Origin: Owenia fusiformis
Taxonomy: Eukaryota > Annelida > Polychaeta > Sabellida > Oweniidae
Reading direction: 5' to 3'
Assembly (NCBI GenBank): GCA_903813345.2
Contig: CAIIXF020000007.1
Coordinates: 16,474,714-16,538,713 of the forward strand
DNA length: 64,000 bases
The notes beneath the pieces are model-generated. The model was not told the DNA's origin and searched no databases. It was given only the letters and a program-made list of their open reading frames with translations. Positions 11,226 through 37,019 of the stretch are shown piece by piece. The stretch's first letter is position 1, and every line of letters starts with the position of its first letter. The translations under genes and the position numbers were made by a program.

Positions 11226-13376
11226 AATGGACACAGGAACTTGTAGCATGCTTGCGAACTCCCGTGCAGTGATATCTATACCGAGACACTGCATAGGAGT
11301 TCGGCATGCTTGTAGCACTATGATATGAGGTGTTTATGCCAGATCTGAGTCAATATGTCTATCTATAAAAAGGACTGTAAGTTCCCAAGTAAAAAGAAAT
11401 GGCAATTCTCATGTAATAATTGGTTAACTTTGGTCTAATAATTATGCATTTTGATAAAAGTTAACCCATTTGTTAAATGAGCATTAAATCAATGAAAGTT
11501 GAATGCCAATAAATAGCTATTTATTACACCTATTTATTATTCTAACAACTATGTTATAATGCTCTTTGAATAATTGGGTAACTTTTTGTCATCCTTGCTA
11601 CCCTAGGGGATAAAAATTAGCTAATTGTTAAGATTGGACTTAAAAAAAATGTGGCAGTAAGTATTAGCAAAATATTAACTTTCCCGCTCTTTTTAAACCA
11701 AAAGAAAAATGGCTGACAAAGAATGTTCAACTGTAAGAGATTTGGGTAATTTTATGATTTTATAACAATAGTATGAAAATGACCAATCAAATATAGATTC
11801 AGAAGTTACTGACATACTTGAACATTCTGCATGTCTACTTTGTGAGAGGTAAAATGTAAGTATTGCTGTTTTATTCCAGTTTAGATGGGCAAATCTTCTT
11901 TTCTTTCTGAATTTATAAAGGCTAAATTTTAATTCTATTCATACAGTCAAAGTGGTCAAGCATAAATGTGTTGTGTATGACTAATTGTACCATGCAGTAA
12001 AAATATAAGGTATTTTATAAAGATTATGAAGATAAATACTGCTGGAGGCCTAGAGGGTCCTTCAATAACTGTGAGCCTTCTTGCCTTCAGTACAATTCTG
12101 ATCGATGGGTAAAATTACCAGTGATGTCCCATAATAATTGCTTATATCATCTTACATACCCAGGGCCAACCTAAAATGAACAATTTGCTTGAGATTTCCA
12201 AAAATTGTGGTACTTTTAGGGGAGATTTTTACAAAATCTGGAAGTTTTTTAAAAAATTGTTAGTTTTCGCCGTAGATTTTAAAAAATCGGGAGTTTTTGA
12301 GGTGAAATAACTGGAGTTTTTACGGTAGATTTGAAATAAACCGGTACTTTTTTAAAAAAAGCGGATTATCTCCAGTTTTTTTTCTAATAAACGCAATAGT
12401 TTTTGCGGTAAATTCTGCAAAAAGTGGTACTTTTGTGGGAGATTTTTGACAAAATCTGTATAGTTTTGCAAGAGAATTTGCCATGAATTAATTTATACGC
12501 TTTGCATGGCCAGATTTGAATATTCACGCGAATTACATATACGTCACATATTTACTTCGAATTTGTGTGTCCCTACCCACCTAATTTTACATATTATTTA
12601 ATGTTTTTGGTTCTTATAGTAGAAAATAAATTTTGTAGACCATAATGCATCTTGGGTAAGAGTAATGCAACAAATAGGTTTTAAATAGCTAATAATTAGG
12701 TAATACTCTGTTAATTCTTAGCTAACGAATACCTAAAAAATTTATCATGCAAATTAGAGAATATTACCACAATAAATATGTACAATATTTAGGTAATATT
12801 CTGTTAACATATAGCTTATTATTGGAAGATAATAAATACATGATTATTAGATTTCTAATTTTACCTTATTGTTACAATGTAATTTTCATTTGATAATCAG
12901 TCAATATTCTACATGAGCGTTGAATGTTAACAATACCTTATTATTAACACCTATTTATTAACGTAATTCTCTCTAATTTGCATGATAAATTTTTTAGGTA
13001 TTTGTTAGCTAAGAATTAATAGAGTATTACCTATTTATTGTCAATATTTTCCCATTGACTTTTTTCACTTGGGTTACCCTTCACCATTTCAGGGAATGGA
13101 AGTAAAAAAAAGACTGAATAAGACTTGAAATTATTGTTGTTATTAATGTTGTCTACATAAGTTATGCAATGACATGTATCTTACAGCTAAAAGATTTTTC
13201 TTCAAAATGAGACCCAAATTATAAAATTCTGACCACTGATTGACGATTCATATCTTTTTTTACTTCCAGTTCCCTGAAATGGTCAAATGTGAAGGGTTAC
13301 AGTCCTTTTATAGACTATTGACTCAGATCTCTGGTATGAGCATCATAGTGCTACGAGTTCCTGTGCAAATGTGACC
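11226..13376. mobile_element. Large composite foldback element (about 2.15 kb)
   Basis: The segment 11312-11380 is the inverted complement of 13297-13354, extending outward to 11226 and 13376. Nested inverted pairs lie at about 12700-12766/12971-13038 and 13068-13118/13253-13305. A small imperfect palindrome (about 11245-11320) appears inserted in the left arm. AT-rich degenerate tandem text fills 12230-12490. No transposase ORF. Class unknown. Confidence 0.6.
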
Positions 13377-13449
13377 CAGGCATGACTCCAGGGAATTGGA
13401 TTCGTTTGCTGATTCACGGCATCAGCTACACGTGCTCACTGCTCAGTGC

Positions 13450-15645
13450 TCAGTGTTCAGATGTTTATATTCAGTAGTTGTAAATTATAATCAATACTAG
13501 TGGGCCCCACTAGTCACGCCCGGTGATCGTACAAAATGAATGGAGGGGGGATTAGGCGATTTCTTCAAGAAAACTCAACAGATTTGGATTTATTTTTTCA
13601 AGAGAAAATATCAAAACTTAAATATATTTTGACACTGGTTGACCATCCGAGAAATGGGTATAAATAGTTTGCACAAATAGAATTGTCTTTACAAACTATT
13701 TTTCAATTTATTAAAGATGTCATTTTAAAAGCAAAAAAGGCTCCAAAACGTAATAAAATATGTAGTTTGGATGTTCATTTATGTCTGTGGATTATATTTT
13801 ATACCACAAACACTTATAAATACCTGAAATTTGCAATAAAAGTGCCCAAAAATTGTTGTTTCGAAATTCCCCATTTTTCCTGTATCGCGCTAGTCACGTG
13901 ACCCTTACGCGTAGCAGGCAATGCCTAGTTTTACAGATATTACAGTACATATATCAACATGTTCAATATGGCAAACATCAGCGATTCTGACTCCCGGGTT
14001 CTGGGAAATGGCTATATATAAATCGGCGAGAGGGTGTTATTTAAGGAGGACAATTTAAGGAGGGGAAATATGTCCAAGTATGCCAGTAAAAGAGCAGATA
14101 TGGACTTTAGACAAGTACTATGACGGAGAATCAACTAAAAAAATGTGCGTTCTGGAATGAAGACCCGTTGCCATTGATTGAGAATCCCAGCGATCTTATA
14201 ATCCTACTCAGTTTGAATTTAGACGCGGAAAACAGGTTATGAAAATGGACTCTCTGCAAAGTTATCAAATTTAGAAAATATGGATCTTGTTTTTGAGTGG
14301 CTTAACAAGCATTCGGATACAAGACTTGGCGCTATCTCTTGTCAAATACACGCAGACTTGCAGTAAATTGGCCATTGCAAATTGCAAAATCAGATCGTCA
14401 AATTAATCGCTTCGTTTTTAAACGTATGCTTCATATCTTCATCCAAAACTTTAGGATTCGATAGAGATAAGTTAAAACTTGTACAGGAAGAAATGGGAGA
14501 TCCTACCTTAATTTAGAATCGCTGATTTCTCTGGACAAATTCCGAGAAGAAATTGTTCAACATCGCGATCAGCTCAGACTAAACTTACATGTCGTGCATG
14601 TCACTCTGAACTCACGTGATAAAATACGGCATTTTGATTGGTTACTACTCGTGTTGTCATGACGCGAAAAACAATAGTAAACACTGAATATGTTAATGAA
14701 CTGTCATATATGGAGCAATTGTCTTTCTGATTGGTTAACTTTACACGCCTCCTAAATGAATATAGTAGTCGTAGTAAATGATTCATTGATAACTCTGAAA
14801 GTGGGCGTGACCAGCTTTATTTTTTGGACACCAAATTCAAGATGTTTCAAATAAAAATGGCCTCGCAAGACGAGGTTGAAATATCGGCAGTTTGATACTG
14901 ATATGGTCTACGATAGATCAAAATTGACTGCCCCGCGTCATATGTCACGTGAGCCTATATTTGTTGAAAAATGAAAGAGATAGTGACACTTTTTAATCTT
15001 AAGTTAATACCAATATTACAAACACATATCTATTTTTTTCATTAAATATTTATTTCTTCATTATACATACATTTGTTTTACACTGCATTGATTTATTTTT
15101 GCAAAACCTTTGCTATTAGATCTTTAATAATTTGGAAAGGGTGACTACCCTTATTTTTTGGGCTATAATTAGTAAGAATGTCATGAAGCTTCAACACAGT
15201 TATGGTACACGATCCATTGGTAAGCTTACTGCACTCTTCAAACTAGTTACCGAAACGAGTAACACTATGTCGGAACCTCGAATAATTAAATTCTACTTAA
15301 AGGGGCAACAACTTCAGGCCTGTAGAGAGAAAATTCGAAAATTTTTCATTTTTCTGAGCTACTTAGTATCAGGTCAACATTTGGCTTGCTCTTCTTTGAA
15401 ATACCTATTTTCTTAAGATGTACAGATAATCTATCAATTTCAGCATTGGGAAGTGTACATTCAGTTCAAAGCTTCTATAAAGGGAGTCCCACTTATAGAT
15501 TTTTAAGATCCACCACGTTTCAAGAGAAATATCAGCTGAAATAATGTTCATCCAGGAGGTTTCTTTGTAGATAATAAAAATATGTTAGTCTTGACGAAAT
15601 ATCCAAACTTAAATATATTTTGACACTGGTCGATGATCATTGAAT
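13450..15645. other. Segment flanked by a 36-bp direct repeat, with possible decayed coding text
   Basis: A block around 'cttaaatatattttgacact' occurs at about 13607-13645 and again at about 15594-15633. Between them, 13960-14660 gives short coding-looking stretches in changing plus frames (for example SLISLDKFREEIVQHRDQL near 14520-14580) broken by stops. This is compatible with an old processed pseudogene, but I recognise no family. The rest is unassigned. Confidence 0.3.
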
Positions 15646-16335
15646 GGCCCCTCTGCACTAATTGTTGCACCTTTAACGGTCTTTGTTAGCTGATAAAGCT
15701 CTCAAATTCAGTATTGACTAGACACATATCCAATGCTAATTTCTTCCATTCAATCTGCTACGAATCAATAAAATTATTGAGTTAATATTTGTGAACAAAA
15801 TAAAGAGCAAGTGACCAAAACCTTAGTAGTAGACTGAAATCACGCAGCGGTAATCAAGATTAAAAGCCTTGTGTAATGTTTGTAAATACAGTTTAATCAT
15901 TCAAATATTACTTTTCACCATTTGAAAAGTATTTAAGGCATTTTTGGGAAAATGTAAAAAGTTGGTAATCATAGAATATTCGAATATTTGATTTTCCCGC
16001 CAATTTAGAAACAAAAGTTTAGATTTTAACAGAATGTATTATTTGATCTACTCTATTGGATTAATTGTTTGATGTCACAATGATACCCTGTGATGTCATT
16101 CAGGTGGAAAAATATTTTTATATGAATTGTTAAATTGTTTTTCCCGTAGGCCTACATAATTTGATAAATACAATATGCTAATATTGTTAGCCTATCTATG
16201 TTGAAAATAAGTTTTTATCATGTTTTAAATAAGCTTACCATTGGATTAAAAAACTAAAATTCAATAATGCCTTCAACGTTTCAGTGCCTACTTCACCTGT
16301 GATACTTGCACGCATCATTTTTTACATAGTATTCT
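15646..16335. other. Intergenic, nothing recognised
   Basis: AT-rich sequence without a convincing ORF, repeat or RNA gene. Confidence 0.4.
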
Positions 16336-16340
16336 ACATA

Positions 16341-16545
16341 CAGCCCCTCCATAAGTTTCGCAACAGGAAGTTCCCATTGGATAACATAGCAAAGCCTGTC
16401 ATTGTTCTTTATCTTGATTTTGAATTACAATAGTTCGGAAATGACAAAGGTCCATGTGCAGTATGGCAAGTGATTTTAGATAGTCATATGATAAGTGATC
16501 CAGCAGGCGGTATTTTGTTGCCAAACTTATGGAGCACTGTGTGGA
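16341..16545. mobile_element. Short inverted-repeat element overlapping the next foldback
   Basis: CCCTCCATAAGTTTCGCAAC at 16346-16365 faces its near-complement (TTGCCAAACTTATGGAG near 16519-16535). A similar end (cacccctccaaaagtttggc) stands alone near 29405. Such ends resemble Tc1/mariner termini. Its limits conflict with the foldback arm at 16434. Confidence 0.35.
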
Positions 16546-17328
16546 GGGGAGTGCATAAAGGTCCATGTGCAGTATGGCAACTGATTTTAGATAGTCATAT
16601 CTTTCACCATGAGTACTTTCTGGGTATAAATACAGTGGTTTTTATTAAAACAATATGTTTTCTTTCAAGTGAAGTCCCCATGATAGTAAAATATCAATCC
16701 AACTCTCTGAAAAAATATGGATTAGGACCCCACTTTGTCACGTTTTTAAAAATGTAAGGCTTATTTTCTAAAAAGAGGATTTTTTTTTTCAATTTAAATA
16801 TATCAAAAGTTTCTTCTACACTATATTAATAACTTCTGAAAAGGGAATGGGTATTGAAAAGCGATAAAGTTAAAAACCACATTTCCCACGTTATTTTCCC
16901 ATAGGGAAAACTCATGCTATCCATTGTTTTCAGCATGATTTTGGTCATCGAAAATTGATAACTTCAAAAGTAGACTTTCAATACCATTCTAATTTTGAAG
17001 ATGTTTTAGTCCCCTTGTTAAATAATTTCCATGCAATAAAAATCAGAAAAAGAAGATCCTCTTCTGAGCAAATAAGTTCAACATTTTGAAAAAATTGTTG
17101 ACGTGGGGTCCCTATTTATAATTTTTCGAATTGTTCGATTTATATTTTTATCATCATGGGGACGTCACTTAAAAGAAAACCTATTATTTTAATAAAAAAC
17201 ACTGTATTTATGCCCATAAATTTATTATGATGAAAGATATGACCGTCTAAAATCACTCGCCATACTGCACATGGACCTTTTTCATTTCCGAATGAAAGAT
17301 ATGACCATCTACTGCACATGGACCTTTG
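16434..17328. mobile_element. Foldback element with repeated subterminal motif
   Basis: The left arm (16434-16740) and right arm (about 17100-17292) are inverted complements over most of their length, ending TTCGGAAATGA and its complement. The motif 'aaaggtccatgtgcagtatg' appears twice near each end (16446, 16557; reversed 17259-17281, 17311-17327). The centre (about 16850-17000) is also self-complementary. No transposase. Confidence 0.7.
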
Positions 17329-17349
17329 CAAACAGCGATAGCGTTGCAT

Positions 17350-18517
17350 GTTTGGCAATGTGCATGATAACAAGGGACATAGTTTTCCTTAAGCCACGCA
17401 GTCAGTCGTGTCAATTCATTTTTATATTTACTGTTGGATGTTATCGGCGTCTGCACAGGTTAGTTACTTTCAATATTTTGATCAGGAAAACTGAGCAAAA
17501 TAATTCTTTGAGCTAACATCATCACATGCAGCACTCTTTAGTTTAATTGCATTAATAACTTACAATAATAAGCAAGCTAGAGCTTCAAAGATGGTCATTA
17601 CAGTTAAAAGGCATTGTTGTTGATCCTCGATGGGGAAATTATTTCTAATATCATTCATAAGAGGCACTTCGTTTTTAAATCAACTATCGGTCACAAAATC
17701 CAGTGTTGACTTTGTGGATGTAATTACCTGAAAAGACGAAATGTGAGTCTAAAACAGCAAACCTCAATCACAAGGGCACAACATTTTTAGAGGATATTTC
17801 TCGAGCATATAACAGCAGTAACCTTATTTCAATATTTTATTTATATTGGCGTAAAAATGACAACAAATATGATTGCGTACATAATGTATAAATACGTTAT
17901 GGGCCAATACAAAATTAAAAATTATGTTTTCGGAATTTACGTTAAATCAATATCATCAGTTTTTCTCAAAAAATTGTATCGATCAATTTTAAAGCATGTT
18001 GCAAAATTACTAACATAAGTAGTTTTATGCATATCACGACTCTACAATGTATACGAGGGCTGTGTCATAAGTCCTCATACATGTATATAATGGGAGAGTG
18101 CATATGCTCCCCCGCACGGACTACTGATGATGCACAAACGACTACTGAAACAGACCTCGACCACTTGTCTTTGAGCTTGTTTAACTAGTTCTACTTGCAG
18201 GGAATAGCAGAGCATGTTCATGTTTATCTAAATGAAATGTAATTTTTCCCCATTCTGACCACTTTTCGCATGACTTTTTAGCCTTAACTTAAAATCTCTC
18301 TTCCCCCTTGGCAAAAGCTGGGTAAGGGCAAAGGAATTAGATGGAACAAACAAGTAGATGACACAGAGAAGTAGATGATACAGATGATACAGTCGATGGT
18401 AAAGATCTTATTCTTCATTCTAGGTAGAGAAATAAAGACAAGTATAGTGTTAAACATAAATTGCATATTACTATTATTATTAAATAATGTGTCATTATTG
18501 CAGTTCTACATAAAACG
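17350..18517. other. Upstream flank of the EF-hand gene
   Basis: AT-rich. A lone mariner-type end (ACGAGGGCTGTGTCATAAGT) sits at 18052-18071 with no partner found. A splice acceptor (CATTATTGCAG) at 18494-18504, just before the ATG at 18518, suggests a non-coding 5' exon somewhere in this stretch. Confidence 0.4.
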
Positions 18518-19111
18518 ATGAGCACTGAGAACAATGTTGAGATAATGAACACCAATGCCCCGAAAACGTCAATGTTATGGCGCAGAAAAATGAAGACATA
18601 CTTTGATTCATTGGATAAAAGAGGCAGTGGCTATATCCAGAAGTCAGATTTTGTTCGACGTTTTGAACACATCAAACGAGTCTATAGATTGTCTCCAACG
18701 GTGCAAGAAGCATTCAATCACATCCTTCTGACTATATTCTGGGGGGAGATGGCAACATGTGGAGTCGACACTGGAGATTCGAGAAAAGTTTATTTTCACG
18801 AATTTGTCACAAATACATCAATGAATCTGATACCAGAAAATGTGCAGGTTTTTAAAAAGGTTCTTGAATATTTGGTCGAAGTCTTCTTCAAGCTTATTAA
18901 CATGAACGAAGACGCAGGATTATCCGAGCTCGAATACAAGGAATTCCTTGGGATCTTTGGTCTAGACAAACACGTAAAGAACGCGTTCGAATCAATTGAT
19001 TCAAATCATGATGGCTCGATAAGTCGTGATGAATTCAGGAAAGCCTTTTTTGACTTTTGGCTTGGACAAAATTTAGGCGTTGGAGTCTACTTACTAGGGC
19101 GACTGGTCTAA
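18518..19111 (+). CDS. Invertebrate EF-hand protein, sarcoplasmic calcium-binding protein-like
   Basis: A 197-residue protein in one coding exon. Four EF-hand positions are visible. Hand 1 (DKRGSGYIQKSD, about residue 34) and hand 2 (around DTGDSRKVYFHE) are degenerate. Hand 3 (NMNEDAGLSELE) is near-canonical. Hand 4 (DSNHDGSISRDE, about 167) is fully canonical. Length, spacing and the aromatic FFDFWLG tail fit invertebrate sarcoplasmic calcium-binding proteins, cytosolic calcium buffers; a luciferin-binding-protein-like relative is possible. An acceptor 13 bases upstream of the ATG supports this start and a 5' UTR intron. No signal peptide or membrane segment. Confidence 0.85.
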   Translation: MSTENNVEIMNTNAPKTSMLWRRKMKTYFDSLDKRGSGYIQKSDFVRRFEHIKRVYRLSPTVQEAFNHILLTIFWGEMATCGVDTGDSRKVYFHEFVTNTSMNLIPENVQVFKKVLEYLVEVFFKLINMNEDAGLSELEYKEFLGIFGLDKHVKNAFESIDSNHDGSISRDEFRKAFFDFWLGQNLGVGVYLLGRLV

Positions 19112-20099
19112 GATATAACACGCAGAATATCCAAGTCGGACAGAATTACCGGTATTAGACCTACTCTTTAACATTTAAGATCAATATGAAGAGGGTTAGA
19201 GGCCTCAGTAGGACTAAAACGGGCAAACCAAAACTAAGTCTAATGAATTATTCTGGAAAACAATTCTCACACTTTTAGTAGGAAAACTTTTGTACATGAG
19301 ATATTTTACCTGAGTCAGCTTCGCCCATGTATTTCACGAGGGGAAGTCTACCCGCGTATATACCTACCGCCGAGCAAAGACCCGAAGATGTCTGAAAATG
19401 GAGGGAATAAGTTAATAAACTCCTGTTTATATATTGAATTTCTCAATATGAGAAATAGATAAAACACAGAATTATTTGTAACAGATATAGTTGTTGTTCC
19501 AGGCACTCATGCTTGCAGAATAATGAGTACTTTATGCAATATTTACTATCAAATCGCTAAATTCAACTTCTAAATAATAGAATGATGTTTTACATCTTAA
19601 ATAAGTAAGAACCATGGCTGCATTTACTCCATTTGTTTCAAAGATACAATAGGTGCAAATATATCACATTTGTTTTACTGCCATACGTTGCATATCATTG
19701 AAATCACCGGTGAAAGTTGAAAATGAAAGACCCGATTATACCACGAGTACGATTCTATAGGACCCGATGCTACCGCCTGAGTATTCCGATTATACCGTGA
19801 GTAAAACCCGATGAGGTAGTGAGTAAGCTTTCGGATGATCATATAATAACATGAAGTATATCACAAAAATTCCTGTTAATATGATATAATTCCCGCAGCA
19901 CTATACGTCAACGTCTGTGTCCCGCAAAGTTCTTTAAAACATTGAATTCATGCTTTCACTCGGATCACCATAATTTTCATTGTTGATAATATCATCACTT
20001 CTATTTGACTATGCTCATAATCCAATGAGTTTGGTACCTGTTATTTTGTATCTACCAAGACGGTAAACATATGAAAAAAAGTTATATATTTTGATTGAT
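19112..20099. other. 3' flank of the EF-hand gene
   Basis: No further gene recognised. A short degenerate repeat (gattataccRYgagta-like, about 19735-19810) is the only pattern seen. Confidence 0.4.
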
Positions 20100-21165
20100 C
20101 TAAAAGTTAAAAGAACCCGTTTGTATAGGAGCACTATTGGCCTGGCGTTGGTTGTTATGCTGTGTATTATTAAAGCGGTCATTATTGTTGTTAATGTTTG
20201 AGGGGACACAGTTGGCATTAGACTGTTGTGCTGGTAAAATGGTTACATTAGGCATAGTGTCCCTTTGGGAGGTCACATTGGCATAATCATTTCTGGTATT
20301 TGCGTTTGGAGGATTGTGTTGGCGTTGCCTGTTACGTCTGTTGCGTTTCTGTCTAGGCTTGGCTACCGTGTTGAACTTGGCGATTGGTGCCAGCATCTGA
20401 GAGGTGAAATTTGTCTTGAAACAGGTAGTTTTCATTATTGTGCCGTCCCTGAGCTTAAAGTCAATGTAATTGTTTATAAACTCGCAATCCTCATCTAGGC
20501 ATATACTCATCAGGGCTGAGTTGACAAGGTCAATCCTAGCTTGGGCATCGATGTTGTCAGTTCGGGGGGGGGGGGTTAATGGTTGAGACAATGACATGGT
20601 CACATCTCTGTTTGGCTCATTTTACGAGAAGGCGATAGTCATCTTGAATTGCTTGGACATTGTCACGTTTACTACAGTCAATTCTCCCTACCTGGAGAGT
20701 AATTGATTTGTATCTTGATGTGGTAGACATTGTTGCAATGGCTTTGTGTCAGTGTGTATTGTGTCGATGTCTGCACCACCGACGCTTTTAATGTCAGTTT
20801 TATTAAGTCTTTCATCATCAACGTCGCGTATAATGGACGAACCAATCAGGAGTGACTTCTCTGGTGTAGTGGACTGGGTTGCGATTTGGGTTTTGAGGGA
20901 GCGTAAATAAGCATTCTCCTTTGTGAGATCAGTACAGTCGGCCGTTTTAGCTTCAAGTCGCTTAACAAGATCCGCATTATTGTTCTGGATAGTTACAACC
21001 ATACATTTCAGTTCCTCTATGGAGTCTCGGCAAAGATTAAGTGTTTTTTTTGTATGAGGTGAGCATTGACCGAACTGTTGTCTCACTAAGTGATACTAAT
21101 GATTCGTCTTCAGTCTTCTTTGGACGCCCACGGCGTTTTGGGATTGTGTTAGTAGATTTTGAGTA
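20100..21165 (-). pseudogene. Decayed LINE (CR1/L2-type) ORF1 with GDSL/SGNH esterase-type domain
   Basis: Read from 21165 leftward: an AT-hook-like PKRRGRPKK in one frame; a shift at an A-run near 21050; then a coiled-coil-like region (DSIEELKCMVVTIQNNNADL); then SLLIGSSIIRDVDDE, which matches the N-terminal block of SGNH/GDSL esterase domains found in ORF1 of CR1-clade elements. A stop near 20688 and a shift at the G/C-run near 20570 precede the second half of that domain (CEFINNYIDFKLRDGT). An Asn-rich tail follows. At least three disruptions make it non-functional. No reverse transcriptase follows on this strand. Confidence 0.7.
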
Positions 21166-23858
21166 GATTTGAGGCCTGATACTAGGGATTTTTTTCGTTT
21201 AAGTAAGCGGACTTGTAATAACTCATTCATTATTGGCATGATTGATCTAAAACTTTCTGAGATTGACAGGCATCTAAAAATACAGAGGCATACATAAAAC
21301 CACAAATATGCAACAAAACTTGCATCGATTCTTAGCCATCTCAGAAAGTTGCAGACCAATACGTCAATAATAAATGAGTTATTACATTTCAAAATCAGTA
21401 ACATTTTTGGCCCATCCTGCAAATCTAATTTTTCTTTTCACTTTACATTGCATATTTCAGGCAATTACTTGTAACATGTACAGTTAACCCGTGGCCTCTT
21501 ATAATTGAAGGAACTTGAGCCATTGTATTTTTGAAAATAACATATCACAGAATCATCAAAATACAAGATGCCACACGGCTAACAAACAACCCAAAATAAA
21601 CAAACGCTTTACATTGATGTAATTTCCTTACAGTTATGTTGTCATTTGCTCATATTTTAGGTTTGATTAACTCACAAAAAGTGATTCGGATATTATTTGC
21701 ACACCGGGTTTGCACATAGGTACATGTAACTGCTGAGGACTAAGTGATTAGATATTTGATCCGTACCTTTTATGTTGTATATTTTAATTTTTTCATTCAT
21801 TACGATCACGTGACCTGAGATGTGCAGTTTATGTTCCTTGATTTATTTATTCTTATAGTGCAAATGTACAAATATTTCTTTGCTATATGCAATAATTCAT
21901 GGATAGTTTATCCATTCGTAAAATATATATTATGACAAAACTACAGACAAATAATAAAATGTTAGTTACTTATATTTCTAGTCCTTTATTACAAACATAA
22001 AATTGGCTCGATTTCAGAATCAATTTGCTGTCATATATGTACGTGTTATTTAGACAATCACATTTTATTTGAAAATGTTACATATAATATTCGTATAATT
22101 ATGTAAGAAACGTCATGTCTAACGCTGTTATATCATTTATGTATAGTGGATACAATCTGCGCTTGCCAACAAACAAATGTCCCTAATCAAACTATTGCTA
22201 TAAAATGATAAAGTAAATCAAGTTCGTCAAGGTTAAAAAATGACGCAATTTCCCAAAACGTTTAAATAGCCTACACCATTGGAATTTGAAAAGGGGACAT
22301 TGTCAGTTACATGTGAAGACGTACAGGGGTTCAATCAACATACAAGCGTAAATTGAAGACCAGCATACACCGATGGGGCAAAATCCCAGGCCCACTGTTC
22401 CTCATCGAGTGTCCCACGCTATGTTAAATCTATGGAGGTTCTAGTGCTTCTAGTGATAGTGCTTCTAGTGTTCTAGTGATAGTGCTTCATTGGTTCTTAC
22501 TAAGTTAAGGTTCATGCAAATAGCTCTTATGAAACTCGACTATTAGCAAAATGTGGGTACCCCAGGGGACAAAATTATGAGCTGTTTAATACAATTTTTT
22601 ATACAACTTTTAAGTAGGCAAAGGAAGGTGATAGTAAAATTTATGTAAATAGCTTGGGAGTGGAGCTAGTAATCCTGAAAGAATTGAAGTCTTTACAAAT
22701 TGCTTCACTTATGACTGAGAATTTTTTCTTAAAAATTGATATTTTAGAGAGACGTTATTTTGTAGAGGACTTTAACAAACCCCTCTGGTTCCTACATTGC
22801 ATATGGTGTTATATTTTGATTTGTATTTAGAACTAAGATGTATAACATATTTAAACTTGTTTTTTAAGTTTATGGGAATTAAACACACTGGTGACTAGTT
22901 AACTATACCATTTTATGAACAAGCGGGTTATTTAGAGGTTTACACCGTACAGTAAATACTTAAATGCTAAATTAATGAAAAATTCTCGATAAGTGTAATA
23001 TGTTTAGTACAAAGTTAGCGAAAAATCTAAATTTAAGTATTTTTTCTTTTTATGTTTCGTCAATACAAACTGAAACATTAACAATAGTTAAATTTGGGAG
23101 GATTGCCAAACTATTGGATGGTAGTGTACATCTCCTGGATAAATATGTATACAAATGTGTTCTGGGATACCAATCTATTCTGACTCTTGCTGAAGTGTTG
23201 TGACTTGTTCTAAGTATACTTATCTTATCAAAAACACTTGATAGATGTCGGTGTAATTTTGATCAAATTGTCATTGTTTTGTTTTTGTTTTATTTTGAGG
23301 GTTCATTTTACTCTGGCTGACTTTACTAACTTTACTAACTAATAACTAAAAATGTTTGGATGCGATACGTCACGATATGTCCAGAGCTTCAACCAAGATC
23401 ATATCAATTTTAGGTTTGAACAATAGAATTGGGAATGTAGAGGTCATTTACTGGGAGGGATTGAATATGGGTTTTATTCTAAGGGACTCTAAAATGATAT
23501 TTGACGAGGCCCCGAAAAATGGGTCCACCTTAGGATACCCGGCTCCGACATCCCCCAGTTGGTACCATGATCGTTTTCTTCAATCAATGTAGGGCATACC
23601 GAGGAAGTCATCAGGGTCTTATACATATGAAAGTAGATATAAATATATCGGTAAGTGGTTTCGTGAAATAATTCCAGCATCCATCATTAGAATTAATTTT
23701 TTTTAAAACAATGACAGTATGAATGATCAAAAATACAACGGAGAATTCTACGGAGTGAATTTGTTATGATAAGTATATGTGAAATAATACTTTGGGAAGA
23801 GTCATAATTCATAAATGTCACATTGTTCTCACATTCTGAGATATCTTAAATGTTGAAA
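21166..23858. other. Intergenic between LINE relic and ZP gene
   Basis: AT-rich, with only short spurious ORFs. A microrepeat of 'gtgcttctagtgat' type lies at about 22438-22492. The right end should include the 3' UTR of the ZP gene; no clear polyadenylation site was chosen. Confidence 0.4.
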
Positions 23859-36358
<12,500 letters not shown>

Positions 36359-36419
36359 CTGCAATGATTTATATATAATATAAGAAGTACATGTAAAAGC
36401 TCTTGATTGTTTCTTCTGT

Positions 36420-36870
36420 TACTTTTATTCAGGGGACAGAAACGCGTCCAGTATTTTCGTTACTTGACGCAGACCTCCATTTTTGATGGAGAGAGAGGTA
36501 GGTGTACTTTTAATTGGTAGTTTGTGAGAGTTTTACAGTGTTTAATTACTTAGCAACAGTCTGATCAGATTCCCAGTATATTGAAGAACATCCATTTTTG
36601 TAAAATGACAGTCATCAATCTAGTTTTTCTGTGATGTGGGGTTAAGCACGGAAATAATTTGATTTTTTTAGGAAATACACGAATCGAGTTATATTTCTTT
36701 TAGTTACAATTTAATAGACAATATATGCCATTTCTTGTGTCTGAAACAAAAACACACCATCCAGTCAGCAAATTTTAGCTTCGGAGTGATTGATATTAGA
36801 GAAATGACGTTCAGAAATTCGAAAAAATACTGGACGCAATGAAAATGTACTGGACGCAAGAATTATATCG
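36420..36870. repeat. Possible inverted-repeat element ('gcgtccagtattttcg' ends)
   Basis: 'gcgtccagtattttcg' near 36445 faces its complement near 36822-36838, with a further 'tactggacgca' copy at about 36848. Similarity is limited to the ends. Confidence 0.35.
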
Positions 36871-37019
36871 CTTCAGTATGCAGAACATAATTTCACCTTG
36901 GGTTCCCACTAGATACACTTATTTACATGCAGTCCTGTTTTTGTATTTTTTAAATGTTGTTACAATGCCGTACACGAATATCAAAAAGAAAAACTTGAGG
37001 AAATCCCTGCACATTGATG

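Noticed and set aside
18045-18080. Mariner-type terminal sequence
   Set aside because: A single end with no matching inverted partner or transposase nearby; too little to call an element.
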